The notes: generated from the sequence alone by a model not told the origin. A stretch of 64,000 bases of DNA from Hydra vulgaris (GCF_038396675.1 NC_088921.1:17650001-17714000); one strand, 5' to 3'. Counted from the first letter of the stretch, positions 34,512 to 47,423 are shown. Made by a program: numbers and translations.

Positions 34512-34600
<89 letters not shown>
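34512..34600. repeat. (TA)n microsatellite
   Basis: A TA array followed by three copies of an ATAGTTCAACTA word to about 34668. Confidence 0.95.
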
Positions 34601-34603
<3 letters not shown>

Positions 34604-34989
34604 CAACTATATAGTTCAACTAACATAGTTCAACTAAACACCTACTTTCACCATATAGTTCAACTAAACACCTACACAAAAATATCCATCTAAACAATGG
34701 AGGGGGGGGGGCATATCCACCACGGCTCTCCTTCAATTTCCCTTCCGTAGTCCATATATCTATCTAACTTTATAAAAATTCCAACAAACGGCAAAAATTA
34801 CTTTTTTGCTTAGTAATGTTTTTAACAGAAGTGCAGCTTTGAAGAAAGCTTAGTTTTTGAAGCAAACAAAACTGTGACATCCATAGCTAGAAAGAGGCGA
34901 TTCTTTAGTACGCAAACGAAACCACATCCAATGATATCTAAAATAAAGTAAACCCCTAAATTAATATCGCTATACCTATTTAATAAGGA

Positions 34990-35405
34990 TGCCTTATGTC
35001 GCGGATAACAAATAAATATATAACTGTTATTATTGCATTAATAAACATAATCAATCTCTAAAAAAATATGAACCGGTTTAATCTTGATATGAAAAAGATC
35101 AACATCCATCGAAGCAATCGTGTGGTTTTCATCACGTTGTGTAACCTTGCAATGATAGATAAGATAAAATATATCAGATATATAAAATTTAAAAAAAAAT
35201 TAAGGCTAACAATTAACTAATGTATAATAAATTAACATGTAACTGTTATTACAGAATTAATAAATATAATCTTGAGGTCTTTAAGATGAACATCTACAGT
35301 AGCAAGCTGCCATCATAGTTAAGACCTTGCAATAAAAGATAAATGAAATTATATTAGATATTTAGCACAATAACTGAAAAACCCATTACAAATTAGTGAA
35401 GATGA
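34990..35405. repeat. Two diverged ~210-bp repeats
   Basis: TAACTGTTATTA..GCATTAATAAACATAATC at about 35020 and TAACTGTTATTACAGAATTAATAAATATAATC at about 35240 are followed in both by AACATC...GAAGCAA/TAGCAAG and ACCTTGCAATGATAGATAA / ACCTTGCAATAAAAGATAA. They are old tandem copies of an unknown element. Confidence 0.55.
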
Positions 35406-36225
35406 GAATGATTTCCTAACTTAAAAAAAAATTCAAAATCACTTAACTCCTGATACACAACACATTTCCCATTACCAAACAGAAAAATCGATTGAAGTAG
35501 ACCCTTCAATACTTTTTAACCTAAAATATAATAGATTTGATTATAAGTTATAATGAAAAGAAAGTTATATTGTGTTAGTGTAACTATCTGGTAATGGCAG
35601 ATGCCATTTGCCTAGAGTGTACTGATTTATTGTAACTAAACACTAACATCTCTCAATCCATGCAAGCAAAAGTCTGTCTTTCTGGGTAGAAACAATGTAT
35701 AGCCATCATTATGATTAACATTAATTGTCATGAGCCAGACAATTTGCTTATGTCAAATAGTAAATGAGCTTTGGTTTCCCATAGCTCGTTGCAACCAGGT
35801 CAACCATGGTTGTTGGATATCGGTAACTAACCGACTACCTAAAATTACATTTCTATATACATATATGTATATACATCTATGTATACATAAAAACAAATTA
35901 AAATCTTTTCATTATCTTAAAAAAAGGGGAGGGTAGAGAATATGATATACATTAGGCACTGTAAATTTATTATAAAAATAAAGATTAACCTACTATCTGT
36001 AAATAATATCTGTTAATGCAAGTTTATAAGACAAACTATTATTTAAAATAACATATACCTTATTACACATTTCTATTATGTTATCACCATATCACCACTT
36101 ATTATGTATGCAGAAAGTTGATATTTGCTCACTTCATACTCAACACCATCATCATCTTCATTCTCTTTTGGTTTCCAATAAGAAACTATATATACATCAC
36201 TTTTCTTCTTTTTAATGCCAACAAT
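35406..36225. other. AT-rich stretch, no gene recognised
   Basis: Short open frames without motifs. The 3' flank of the minus-strand gene at 36.2-38.9 kb begins at its right edge. Confidence 0.4.
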
Positions 36226-36231
36226 TCTGCC

Positions 36232-38869
36232 TTAATATACATCCTGGATGTTAGTGGCATTATCGAACCACATGTGGCAAATACTTCTTCCAATAGAAAC
36301 TCCAATAAGAATTTCTTCAATATCTGAGGCCTCATTATTTTCTAGGTCAGGAAACATTTCTTTTACCTGATCAGGCATGCAATTTTTTAATAATTTTTCT
36401 ACATTTCTACGTTCTTTGTTTTCTTTTCTCTGAATTTTATCTGCCATTCGTTTTATCAATTCTAACTTCAGGTCATTATGACATTGCATATTTGTAAACC
36501 GCTTTTTTCTGGCATTAGAACCGCTTTTTTCTGGCATTAGTCCATAATATCAACTTGTTTTGAATATCATTTGGCTTTTTGCATAGCAGAGCAGTTGTTT
36601 TATTTTTGCAAGCACGAAGTTTTGAAGAAAGAAAACAAAGACCTTTTTGCTTTGCAGCGCTAAACATACCCATAAGTCCTTCTGAATCAATGTTGTGAAG
36701 CCTAGCTGACTTAGTCTGGTCTTTAAGGTGATCATTAGAACTCATTTCAAATTGCCGCTTGTACTGCCTGTCAATGACGCTAATAACTGCATTAAGACAG
36801 TCAGCTAATACTTTACTCATTTCATCAGTTACTGGGCAAAAGCTGATTATTGAATCAAAAACTACATCTTCAATATCATTACCAAAGAAATCAGTTTTTC
36901 GTTTAAGTAGAGATAAAGGATTCTTGCTGCTCTCAATAAGAGTGTTCCTAACATCTTTTACTACCTGAATGCCAGATATGTAGTCAAGTCCCGTACCTGG
37001 TGCAATATAAAATTTTGTCATCCAAGGACCAGAAAGTAGCTTTCCAATTAAAGCTAAAACACACAACTCATGGATACCTAAGATGAAAAAGTTAATTAGT
37101 AACAAAGAATAATCTTTGTTTATAATAGTCTTTACTCCCCGTTAATCTTGCAAGTGTCATTACTATTTGTAATTTGTATTTGTAACTATATTTGTAACTA
37201 ATTCTGCAGCCTATAATATTGTGTAGCACTTTATCAAATGAACTGAACAGGTATAAAAAAGAAAAAAGATACCTGTTTTAGATGTAAAGTCTTGAAATAA
37301 ACTATTTCGCAGACCTCCGCATAACGCCAAGCCAGAACACAGAAATATCTTCAATATGGCATAATGACAGATCAAAATACCACATGTGTGAAAAAGCATA
37401 TATAGTCTGTTGCCTCTATAGCGGGGTAGCAATCCTCTGGGCAACTCATGTTGGTCCAAAAAGGTTACAAAACCTTTTGGATCACCTATGAATATCATAA
37501 AAAAGCTCATTTTGATGATTGCAAGAAGAATGTGAAATAAAAACATGCACTAATTATAATATTTCATTTTAACTCAAAATTTTATTCAGAAAACTAAATA
37601 TATTAAAGTAAAAGAATGGTTTAGATTAGTTAGAGTACCTTTTGCATCCTTATAGCAAAGTTTGTTCAGTTGTACAACAATGTCTGATAGGCATAAGCTG
37701 TACCTCCAGGAAGTTGATCAATAGCTACAACTATACATACTGATTCTGTTGTCAAGTGCACAGCATTTACATGAACACCCTCATGGGTTGTTGCATCAAA
37801 ACTAAGTGTCAGATCTTTTATTGTAAATGCTATCTCAGCAGCCTGTATGTCTGAAAGCACACCAAGCTCACGCATCATAAGTTCTACAGTTGTACAATGT
37901 GGAATTTGACTAAATCGGTAGCCATATATAAGTCTCGTAATATCTGTTGTGTAGCATTTTTCATTTTTGGTGTTTTGTGTTACTTGCTGAATTTCCTCCA
38001 ACTCTTCCTGTAAATTCAGAATGTCATTTTGCGGTACAAGAATTGCAGAATTTTTTTCAGCAAGTTGTTGGCTTAACATTGCCTTTTGATAAGAAAACTT
38101 TCTTTGCGTGGATGTCAACTGTTGTTTCAAACAAAAAATTTGATTTTGAAGTTTTTTCAACTGTAAATTTGAAAACATTTCTTTTAATTTTTTTCTAAGT
38201 TGAGAAATTATATTTTCCTTACGAGTAATAACTTGATTTAGATATTTAAATCTGTATGTAAATCTTTGCCGTATCTCTTAAACCTTCAATACCCTCTTTA
38301 TGCTTTCTCTTCGTAATTGCCATTTTGTTTGCCAAAATGGTTAATCTCTTTCTCTTAACCTTTTTTCTGGGACTCAACTGGTCAGTTCTCAAACTGAATA
38401 GTGGCTCATGAGAAGAGGTTTTTAAAGTAGGGAGAGATAAAGGAGATAAGCGATCACTATTTGATACAGATGAAACACTGATTTGTTGAGAAGAAAATGA
38501 AGAACATGTAGCAAAGTCAATTGAGGTTGCAATTGATTGCAATGTTAGTGCCACAGCAGATGTTGTTATTTTGTATGCAAAGAGCATGTTGCAAATGTCA
38601 ACAAATGGTTTCGAATTTTGTGAAAAATGGTTTACAAAGACTTTTGATGTTCTAACTAGTTGCTGAATCTGACTTATACAAATTTTGATGTTAAAATACT
38701 TACCGATTAGTTCTACAGTTACTTTATATGAATCATTGTTAGTTGCAAATATATGCAGTACATGTCCATTTCTACAGCTAATATTAAAATAAGCTGGTAT
38801 TGGAAAATTACAAGCTAAATAAGTTTTAGCTTTACCATAAAATAGATTTGTTTTCTTGTGAGGTCCCAT
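36232..38869 (-). pseudogene. Multi-exon gene of unknown family, probably mobile-element derived, broken
   Basis: Exon-like segments on the minus strand, in order: 38869-38246 (MGPHKKTNLFYGKAKTYLAC, basic tail); 38178-37640 (coiled coil LKKLQNQIFCLKQQL, then LTLSFDATTHEGVHVNAVHL and AIDQLPGGTAYAY); 37508-37272 (GDPKGFVTFLDQHELPRG to FQDFTSKTG); 37082-36232 (GKLLSGPWMTKFYIAPGTGL, DRQYKRQFEMSSNDHLKDQT, ending NATNIQDVY). Junctions fit GT-AG introns: donor AACAG^GTATCT near 37271, acceptor TTCATAG near 37509 and TTCATCTTAG near 37083. Frame changes occur near 38270 and 37690, and a 22-bp tandem duplication at 36497-36540 breaks the last exon. Total is about 800 residues. The DATTHEGVH...DQLPGGTA block recurs in many invertebrate hypothetical proteins, as far as I recall; no function can be assigned. 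Confidence 0.55.
36497..36540. repeat. 22-bp exact tandem duplication inside the last exon
   Basis: AACCGCTTTTTTCTGGCATTAG plus one more identical copy, directly adjacent (36497-36518 and 36519-36540). Being 22 bp, it shifts the frame of the NARKKRF-encoding region: both copies encode NARKKRF, the first in one frame and the second in another. Confidence 0.92.
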
Positions 38870-39200
38870 GATGCACTAAATTAAATTCAACAATCATAAT
38901 ACTACTACTTAATTGGGTCGGCTATTAATCATAATTAAATAATTTAAAAAATCACCATTAATCTATAAAAAATTTTTTTAAATATATGTATAATTTTTAT
39001 ATATCATATATAGCTTAAGGTGGCATTATGGTAAATTATGGGTATGGAAAAAGCTGAGAAAATGCTGTTATTGTTTTTAATGATTTTTATGCAGAATCAT
39101 CATAAAATAGCGTTAAATAATTTTAATTTTAGCATTTTAAATTTACTTTTGCAGAATTTTGCCCTTAAACTAATTTTGGTGGAGGAAAAGAGTTAGCCAT

Positions 39201-39365
<165 letters not shown>

Positions 39366-39584
39366 CCACCTTAATTATACTTGTTAGTTTTTGTGTAAAT
39401 CATTTAATAATTATAAAAAAAGACAACACAAATAATCTTAGTAGTAAAAGGCTATTAAAAAAAAGTTTGTGTAACAGTTCTAATAAAATATATCATTATA
39501 ATGAATAAAAAATCAAAAATACTGAATTCTCCACTGTCAAAAACCGCCCCTCCCCTAACACTATGTAACGGAAGTGGAAATACA

Positions 39585-40266
39585 TACCTCCACTGCGCAG
39601 AACAATAGGGTATGAGGTCATGAATATTTTTTTATAAAATTTGGCAGGCACATAGAAAATAGATCTATACAGTTGCCTGAAAAATTTTAAATATGTACCA
39701 ATATGCCTTCAATATTAATGCACCTCCGGAACAGAAACGAAATTTTAAAACCGAATGAAAATCACTGGTAACTGTAAAAAAAACAACAGAATTTATAACA
39801 AAAAGTAACAGTAACAATAGCAGAAACAGTTTTATAAAGTGTAACAGTAACAGTAACACTAAAAGAGGTGGAAATGGTACCTCCACTGGGTCGAAAAATA
39901 CGGTATTTGGTCATGAATATTTTTTAATGAAATTTGGCAGGCACATAGGAAATAGATCTATACAGTTGACTGGAAAATTTTAAATATGTACCAACATGCC
40001 TTCAATATCAATGCAGTGCCAGAACAGGAACGAAATTTTAAATAGCAATAAAAAAACTGAAAAATTTATTACACGTAAAAAAAAACCATAATTTATTCAA
40101 GATAAAACATTCTACTTTTTTAATAAAGTCTAAGCTGATATAAAATTCTAAAAAAAAAGACAAATAAATACATCTTTACCACACCGACTTCGAGCACGCT
40201 GTGAAAAAAAAGGTCACAGTTTTTGTCTTTGAAATCGGTGCCGTAAAAAGCCAGATACGCACGTAC
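39585..40266. repeat. Two-copy ~300-bp repeat (family X)
   Basis: ACCTCCACTG...GAATATTTTTT..AAATTTGGCAGGCACATAG...ATAGATCTATACAGTTG..TGAAAATTTTAAATATGTACCAA occurs at about 39589 and again ~293 bp later. A third, diverged copy with the same AAATTTGGCAGG word and a similar ACGCGTACCTA ending lies at 52029-52402. The family is unknown; it may be a LINE or element end region. No real open frame. Confidence 0.7.
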
Positions 40267-41990
40267 CTATATTATATTTTTATTGAGAATACCAGTAGTT
40301 ATAATATTATCTATAAGAGTCGCTGTATTTATTGTAACTCTTGTGGGTCGATTTGTTAAAGTAACTGACCCTGTTTCAAAAAATGCGTCATAAAAATTCT
40401 TAATTTTATGGTCGTTATTATAGAGAAAACAGTTCATATTTAAGTCTCCGACTATATAGTTTTCTTTTTTATCATTATTTCCTTTTTTTATGATTTGTTG
40501 TAAGAACATGCTCAGGTTTTCGCTCGCGCCGTCAGGTGGCCGATAACAACAGCTTAGTAAAATGTTTTTAGTTTGATTATTTGTAATTTCAATAGTTACA
40601 ACTTCTTTATCGCTGTCAGAAACGCTCAAATCATTCCTAAAACAATACTCAAAATTTTCGAGAACATAAATTAATACTCCACCGCCGCGCTTATTCGTTT
40701 TTCTCTCCATAGAAATTATATTAAAGTGAGGAATATCAAAATTACTATTTATTTCATCTACTGTGATCCAAGTTTCAGTTAAACAAATAATATTAAAAAT
40801 GTGTTTAGCTTCTTCAAATAGATCTAAAAGTTTTTCATAATTGCATTTCAAACTTCTTATATTGAGGTGGAGAATTACAATTTGCTTATTACTTTTTTCG
40901 CGAGCATTCTTAAAAAGAAACCCTTCTAGTTGGTTCGGAAAGTGATAAGAACAATCGGATAAAATACTGCGATAAAAATTATTTTCAGGGTCTAGGTTTT
41001 CTTCTGAAGAAAAGAGATTTGTTTCATATAAATTAAAAAAAAGGGATTCATAGTTATTAGTCATAGCCATGATAATAAATGAAAAGAAAAAAAAAAAAAA
41101 AAAAAGGATTTCTTTTTAGAAGTGCTAGTTATTTTTTAAGATTGTTTTCAAAATTTTTATTAAGATAAACAATTTTGTCATATCTTACCGATACATTTTC
41201 ACCATTTAAGCGCCTTTGTTTAACTTCCGCAAATAACTTTTTCCGAATGACAACGGTCTCACGAGAAAAGTCTTCGTTAATGAAGCAATTTGTGCCTTTA
41301 AGTCGATGAGATTCTTTCAAGATTCTTATTTTGTCTTTATATTTCTGCAGGCTAAGAACTATTGTCCTCGGTCGTCCATCTTTCTTCAATCCAGTGCGGT
41401 GGGCACGCTCAATTTCGATATTTTTCAGTCCAAGATTTTGCCAGAAGAATGCGTGAACTTTTTCTTCAGAGTCCCCCCATGATTCTTGTCCATTTTCATC
41501 AATTCCATCGATTCGTAGGTTATTTCTTCTTGATCTATCTTCCAGGTTTCGTTGCTTTTCCTTCATATATTTTTCAATATTAGTATGTTCGAATTTTTTA
41601 TCAAGTTGTTTATTGTTGTTACGTATTTTTTTGTCAACTAGTTCTTCGTTGTAGTTTAGACTAACCTTAATATCTTCCAATTCCTTTGAGAGTTCTTTAA
41701 TTTTGTTTACATTCACGTTGATATTTATCTCAGCTTTGTCTACTCTGTCGTTAATGATTTTTATATTAGCGCCTATAATATCGATAACAGTTTTCTCTTG
41801 TTTACGAAACATTTCTTCAGTTTCTTTTTTGAATTCTTTAAACATTTCTTTTAACATTGTTTTTATTTCTTTAAGTGTTACTGCCATAGTATATATGTGT
41901 GATAAAAATAGAAATAAGTTTTTCTTAAGATTAAACTTGAATATTTTTCCAAATGTAAAGTACAAATGTAAATGTTTTTTTTTTTTTTTT
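40267..41990 (-). mobile_element. LINE B, 5' half: ORF1 and start of ORF2
   Basis: ORF1 (41965-41129 on the minus strand; likely ATG at 41888) encodes a coiled-coil region followed by LEDRSRRNNLRIDGIDE, IERAHRTG, RPRTIVLSLQKYKDKIRIL and CFINEDFSRETVVIRKKL. This is an L1-ORF1p (Transposase_22-like) arrangement that binds nucleic acid. Fifty-eight bases later ORF2 starts at 41070 and runs open for 267 codons through the endonuclease: ILHLNIRSLKCNYEKL, ICLTETWI, KRGGGVLIYVLE, CYRPPDG and VGDLNMNCF. It is cut off at 40267 before the SDH motif and all of the RT. The remaining frames are open, which suggests a relatively young insertion. Confidence 0.85.
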
Positions 41991-42034
41991 TTTTTATTAT
42001 TTACATCAGGTTTTTTATTTTTATTTTTATTATT

Positions 42035-43260
42035 TACACCAGGTCTCAGTAAGTCAGATTAGTTTAAAATCGTGATTTAATTCATGAATTAGAAGTTTAA
42101 AATCATCAAAATTTTTGTTTAGGTTTCGAATATTAATGTTTAAAATTGAAAATGTGTTTTGATTTTGTTGAAGATAGAAATTAGATTCAGAAATTGAATA
42201 GTATTTGCTTTCTAACGATTTTAGGTTAAAATAATTAGTGACATCATTATCACAAGTGTGACATTTTTATCACAAAGTTTAATTTATAAATTATCATCCA
42301 TTTTAAAATATAAAATTAAGATTAAAAATTAGTTAAAAAATAAAAAATAAATAAATACTTTTATAGATTTAGTGGAAACAGCATCTCGTTTCTTCGCAGT
42401 CCAATCACGAATGACTAGTTTGTCGTATGATATGATAGCAAATTTGCCGGATTCCCTTAGTTTTTTCATTCGTTCTCTTAAACCCTTCCTTATTTCTGTA
42501 GTCTCAGCACTAAAATCTTCATTTATAAAGATGTTTTTTTCTTTGAGTTTACACGATTTTTTAAGTATTTCAGTTTTATCTTTATAATTTAATAACTTTA
42601 GGACTATCGGTCTGTGTTTCTTGATATATCTCGGTCCAGATTGATGTGCTCTTTCGATTTTTATATTTTTAATGTCAAGGCATTCCTTAAATAATTTATG
42701 CAACTTACATTCAGATTCTAACCATGATTCATTTTCGCTTTCTTTTATCCCTTCAATTCTCAAGTTGTTCCTACGTGAACGATCTTCCAACACTCTTAGT
42801 TTGTTCCTGATTTTTAATATTTCACTTTTATCTTTAACTTCAATGTTAATTTTTTTTGTGTTCTGTTTCACTGTTTCAAACTTTGACGAAATTAAATCAT
42901 CTTGCGCAGAAATAAATTTCTTAATAAATCTCATTGAATTCGGTTTCTAAAAATACTACCTTTTGACGTGTAGCGTTCAAATCATTTGCAATATCGTTAG
43001 TTTTTGTTATGTTTTTAATTGTATCTTTTTCAAGTTTATCTAGTCTCTCTGTTAAAATGTTCATGTTTGCAGAAGTAATAATAGCAAAGTTTTTTTCTTG
43101 GTCTTTTAAAAGTTGCTCTGTTTTCTCCAAAATAACTTTTCTTTGATTTTCTAGCATTTTCCCAGCTACCATTTTCTCAATATTTTCGATTGATAATAAT
43201 TTATCCATTATATTATTTTATTATTTAAAGTGTATATACAATTCTTTGAAGTATACTTTT
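42035..43260 (-). mobile_element. LINE A, 5' part: ORF1 and first codons of ORF2
   Basis: ORF1 begins at ATG 43208 (MDKLLSIENIEKMVAGKMLE, long heptad coiled coil) and after one frameshift near 42925 continues in 42934-42329: LRVLEDRSRRNNLRIEGIKE, IERAHQSGPR, HRPIVLKLLNYKDKTEILKK and IFINEDFSAETTEIRKGLRE. This is the same L1-ORF1p-like design as LINE B but clearly a different family. ORF2 is represented only by NINIRNLNKNFDDFKLLIHE up to LTETWCK (about 42040), where LINE B sequence takes over. The LTETWCK word matches the endonuclease of the LINE at 4.6 kb. Confidence 0.8.
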
Positions 43261-43319
43261 TCTACTTTTTTTTTTTTTTTTTACTTTAAAACAACCGCGC
43301 TGCATAAACACGTCCGTTC

Positions 43320-43870
43320 ACTTCCATGTTCGTTGTTAAGGAAAATTTAGCCGAAGAAATCTCTCCAAGTAGCAAAACACTCCAGTCTTTTTTGAAAAAA
43401 TCAGATTTTATTATGGACAATTCGGAACTTTCCATTGAAGAACTTTGTTCAGCCTTTGACTTGCATCAGACAAATAAAAGTCCAGGTCTTGATAACAGTA
43501 ATGCAAATGTTTTGAAAAGTGTCTTTGATATTATTGAATTGCCTCTTTTCATTATTTTTAAACTTTGATTAAAAAACGGGGACCTTCTAAATCAATTAAC
43601 TTGCTAAAATAATTCTAATTTATAAAAACGGCGACGATTTTTTAAAATCAAACTCCAGACCTATCTCAATTCTTTCTTGTTTTTTAATGGTTCTCGAACG
43701 TATTATGTATAAAAGAATATATAAATTTATTAATAAAAACAATATTTTATATGCTAAACAGTTAAGGTATTGGAGAAATCATTGTACTGAGCATGCAGTG
43801 ATTTGGCTAGCAATGTTTTGAAAGGATTTGATGACAATCATTATACACTTGGGGAAGGGTGTATCATAAT
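43320..43870 (+). mobile_element. LINE RT fragment, plus strand
   Basis: The frame 43326-43568 encodes SIEELCSAFDLHQTNKSPGL and then NANVLKSVFDIIELPLF. After frame shifts it continues with IYKNGDDF.., RPISILSCF-like and ERIMYKRIYKF words and ends near CTEHAV and DDNHYTLG. These are the RT-0/1/2 region of a jockey/CR1-type LINE. It starts 60 bp from the 5' edge of LINE A, head to head with it. It is truncated on both sides and interrupted by several stops. Confidence 0.75.
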
Positions 43871-44156
43871 AAACATTTGAAGATTAATAATGTTTAAATG
43901 TATATTATGATTATATATAAATATATATAATATAGTATATATAAATATATATATAATAGTATATGTAAGAATAGTATATATAAAATATTTGTTATTAACT
44001 TTAGTAGCAGAAGCAGTAGCAGAGGTTGCACCATTAAATATTCTATTGATATTTTATGACAATTTTTGAGACACAAAACCACAGGAATTAAAATTTTTGT
44101 ATCCATGCCACAAGTTCACATTTCATAACATCCAAAGAAAAATCAGTAACAGCTTT

Positions 44157-44562
<406 letters not shown>

Positions 44563-44714
44563 AAGGTATAACTAAAACTTTTTTTTGGCAATTTTTGGTT
44601 TCCCATGCCACTATGAGTGGAGAAATTACATTTTATAACTGGAAATACCATTTGAAAGTGTTAAATCTTAAAAAAGTTCACCCCCCTAAGCTGAAAACTG
44701 TTTTCTCCCATCTA

Positions 44715-45103
44715 CACTATGAGTCATAAAAAAACATGCCACTGAACTTTCTACCATAACTTTGTCAAATTTGGTCTGATGCCTAACAAAATTTCAGGTT
44801 TTGTTAAGAATTGAATTGCAGAAAAACATTCGTCTGATGGTGACCCAATTCTAAAAACTGACTGTACACGAATACTCCAAACTTCAACAACAGAAAAATT
44901 GTCTGATTTCTTATATAGAAGTTAAAATTAGTTTAAAAATTCTAGGTTGAGATAATAAAAAAGAATTTAAAAAGTAATATTTTATATTAGTCAAGTATTG
45001 TTCTTGTTCTCTACTTGAAGAAGACACCATTTTTAAAATCGGTTCACAATGAGCAAAGTTATTGCAATAAGTTCAGTGGCATGTTTTTTTATGACTCATA
45101 GTG
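44715..45103. mobile_element. 389-bp MITE with 35-bp perfect terminal inverted repeats (CACTATGAG...)
   Basis: Positions 44715-44749 (CACTATGAGTCATAAAAAAA...) and 45069-45103 are exact reverse complements. The interior has no open frame. The termini begin CACTA, as in EnSpm/CACTA elements, but the neighbouring bases (CTA left, AAT right) show no clear direct duplication. It sits inside the left end of the larger transposon. Confidence 0.8.
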
Positions 45104-45344
45104 AATCTATTGTTAGATACAGTACAGTTTAAGGTATCACAGCTTCAGTTTATTGCTGGTGTGACTTTGCTAAATGTATGCATTCTTATTACATAATCTT
45201 TCATATTATATATTATAATTGTTATCATCACCTGACTTTTGATATTTTATAAACTTCTTTTGATAACCAAAACTCATAAGATTTGTTTATTTGTAGATAT
45301 TTAAATTTACACTCAAATTATAATTCGACAAGACTATAGTCAAG

Positions 45345-47118
45345 ATGTCTAAAAATAGTCTTCCTTCAGATTTGAATAAGAAACTATGGGAATCAAATTT
45401 GGTGAGGTTTGAAACAGCCGAGAATTCAAGAAAGTATGCATAGATTGTTGACAGTCTTGATCAAATGAACAAAATGCCAACAGAACAGCATATCCTGGAC
45501 AGATATAAGTGTTTGGCTGCAAATGTGAAAAGTAGACAGGAGAGAGTTGTGATATTGGTCAAAGAAGTAAAAATCTTATGGAAAAAACTGAATCTTCCAA
45601 TTCAAAAAGGCAAATCTACAAAAAAAAAGAAAAATTGAGAATGTACTAAACAAGTATGAAAAAGACAGCAGAAAACCAGGAACGCAAGACTTTACCAACT
45701 TGTTCAACGTAACTGGTGAAAATGGAGAATGGTTGTGCCAGGAAGATAAAGCCTTCTATAATCTTCAGATGTCAACAAATGATAGAGCTAGCTACTGCAC
45801 CGCAATTGAAGATACGCAAGGAGTTCATCCTAGAAAACTAAAGTTGATTAAGCAAAAAGTCAGTCAAGATACTAAGGATAAAGTAAGCAGTAAAGATGAA
45901 AAATATTTTAGCACTGAAGAAGAAAAACAAGATTCTGACAGTGGTTCTCAAGATTCAGAGGCTCCAACAACATGTAAAAGACAAAAAACTGATTATGCAA
46001 TAAAATTTGGTGACAAAAGCAAAACTGAGTTCAAGAAAGGCACACACAGTCTGCAAAACTCTTGCAGAGATGGAATTTCTATTCCAACTCCAAGTCAAAG
46101 TGGTGTTTACAAAGCCACAATGAAAGCAGGAGAAAAATTAAAAGAACATTTTATTGAAACTCTAAGAAACGAAAACTGGAGCTTGCACTTTGATGGGAAG
46201 CACATAAAGAATACAGAGTACCAGGTTGTAGTTCTAAAAAATGAAAATATGGAAGTTAATCTAGCAGTTCTTGCACTGATCGATGGAAAAGGTGAAACAA
46301 TATTCAATGGAATAAAAACTGTGCTTGATGAATATAAGCTATGGCCTGCAACTAAGTTAATAATTTCTGATACAACCTCCGCAAATACAGGAAAATCTGT
46401 TGGGGCAGTCACACTACTTCAGAAGCATTTTGTTAAGCTTGGATTAGACAAACCTCTTTATATTGGATGCCAGCATCATGTTCTTAATACATTACTAAAA
46501 CATGTGATGAATGATTATTTTGAAGCAGCAACAACCTCGCCTAATCTCAATTATTGGTTCATTAGTAGAATAACAGAAGAGTACCAGCAACTGAAAGCAT
46601 CTTTTGACATTTCTGGAGATGTTCTGAAGGAAGAAGAAAAAATTGTTTGGAGAGATGATATGGCTTTCCTTCATCACTTGATCACTTGTTACAGACAGTT
46701 TAAGAAAACAGGATTATTCCCTAAAGTAAATTTCAGAACTTTGCCAAATATAAACAATGCAAGATGGAATAGCCGAGCAATCTATGCTTTGCTAGCTTAT
46801 ATTTTACTTCCAGAATTTTGACAGTCTGCCAAAGGTCAGTCATCATGTGACTTTATTAGTGGCACGTGGAGTGGCATCTGGTTTTCTGGTCAGGTTTATA
46901 ATCAGGATAACTACAATAATTTCGCAGCCGTTTGCAAAGATCACTCAAAGGCAATAAAGACTTTAAGGACTTTTTGGTCGGTATAGCCGACTCCAATCCC
47001 AACTCAAAGGTCAAACATTTGTGCTGAACGTGCAATTAAAGTTCTGCAGGATTTACTTCCATTGTGCCAAAGCATTGATAAAATTAACATTAAATTTCTT
47101 TTGACAAATGAACACTAA
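45345..47118 (+). pseudogene. DDE-type transposase of unclassified (hAT-like?) transposon, disabled
   Basis: ATG 45345 opens MSKNSLPSDLNKKLWESNLV. A TAG at 45441 and a frame change in the A-run near 45628 precede the main frame 45700-46821. Key words: LHFDGKHIKN (first acidic site, D), LIISDTTSANTGKSVG (second D), YIGCQHHVLNTLLKHVM (Cys-x2-His, as in hAT CxxH) and NNARWNSRAIYALL. After TGA 46819 the same frame continues with one more stop to PTQRSNICAERAIKVLQDLL (the probable catalytic Glu region) and TAA 47116. In total there are three in-frame stops and one frameshift over ~590 codons. The CxxH and RWN words resemble hAT, but the target site does not fit hAT. Confidence 0.6.
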
Positions 47119-47263
47119 AACCTTTATGTTTGTATTTCTGATTAAAAAAACCATTTTGTACAATGTATAATTGTATATATTTTTATAAATTTGAATAAGG
47201 GGGTGACATTTTTTTAATGTTGACACTTGCCATTGGATTTTTCTTGATCTTTCCATTAATATA

Positions 47264-47423
<160 letters not shown>

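Larger units (their letters stand above)
44563..47263 (+). mobile_element. Unclassified DNA transposon with DDE-like transposase, between TA arrays
   Basis: Imperfect inverted ends are visible: left 44641-44690 (GAAATACCATTTGAAAGTGT..AAAAAAGTTCACCCCCCT) against right 47197-47245 read in reverse (GAAAAATCCAATGGCAAGTG..AAAAAAATGTCACCCCCTT). The left copy has about 50-60 extra bases outside this. Both outer edges show a TTAA next to the TA array, which may be the target site. The body carries one transposase gene, and a separate 389-bp MITE is inserted near its left end. Confidence 0.6.
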
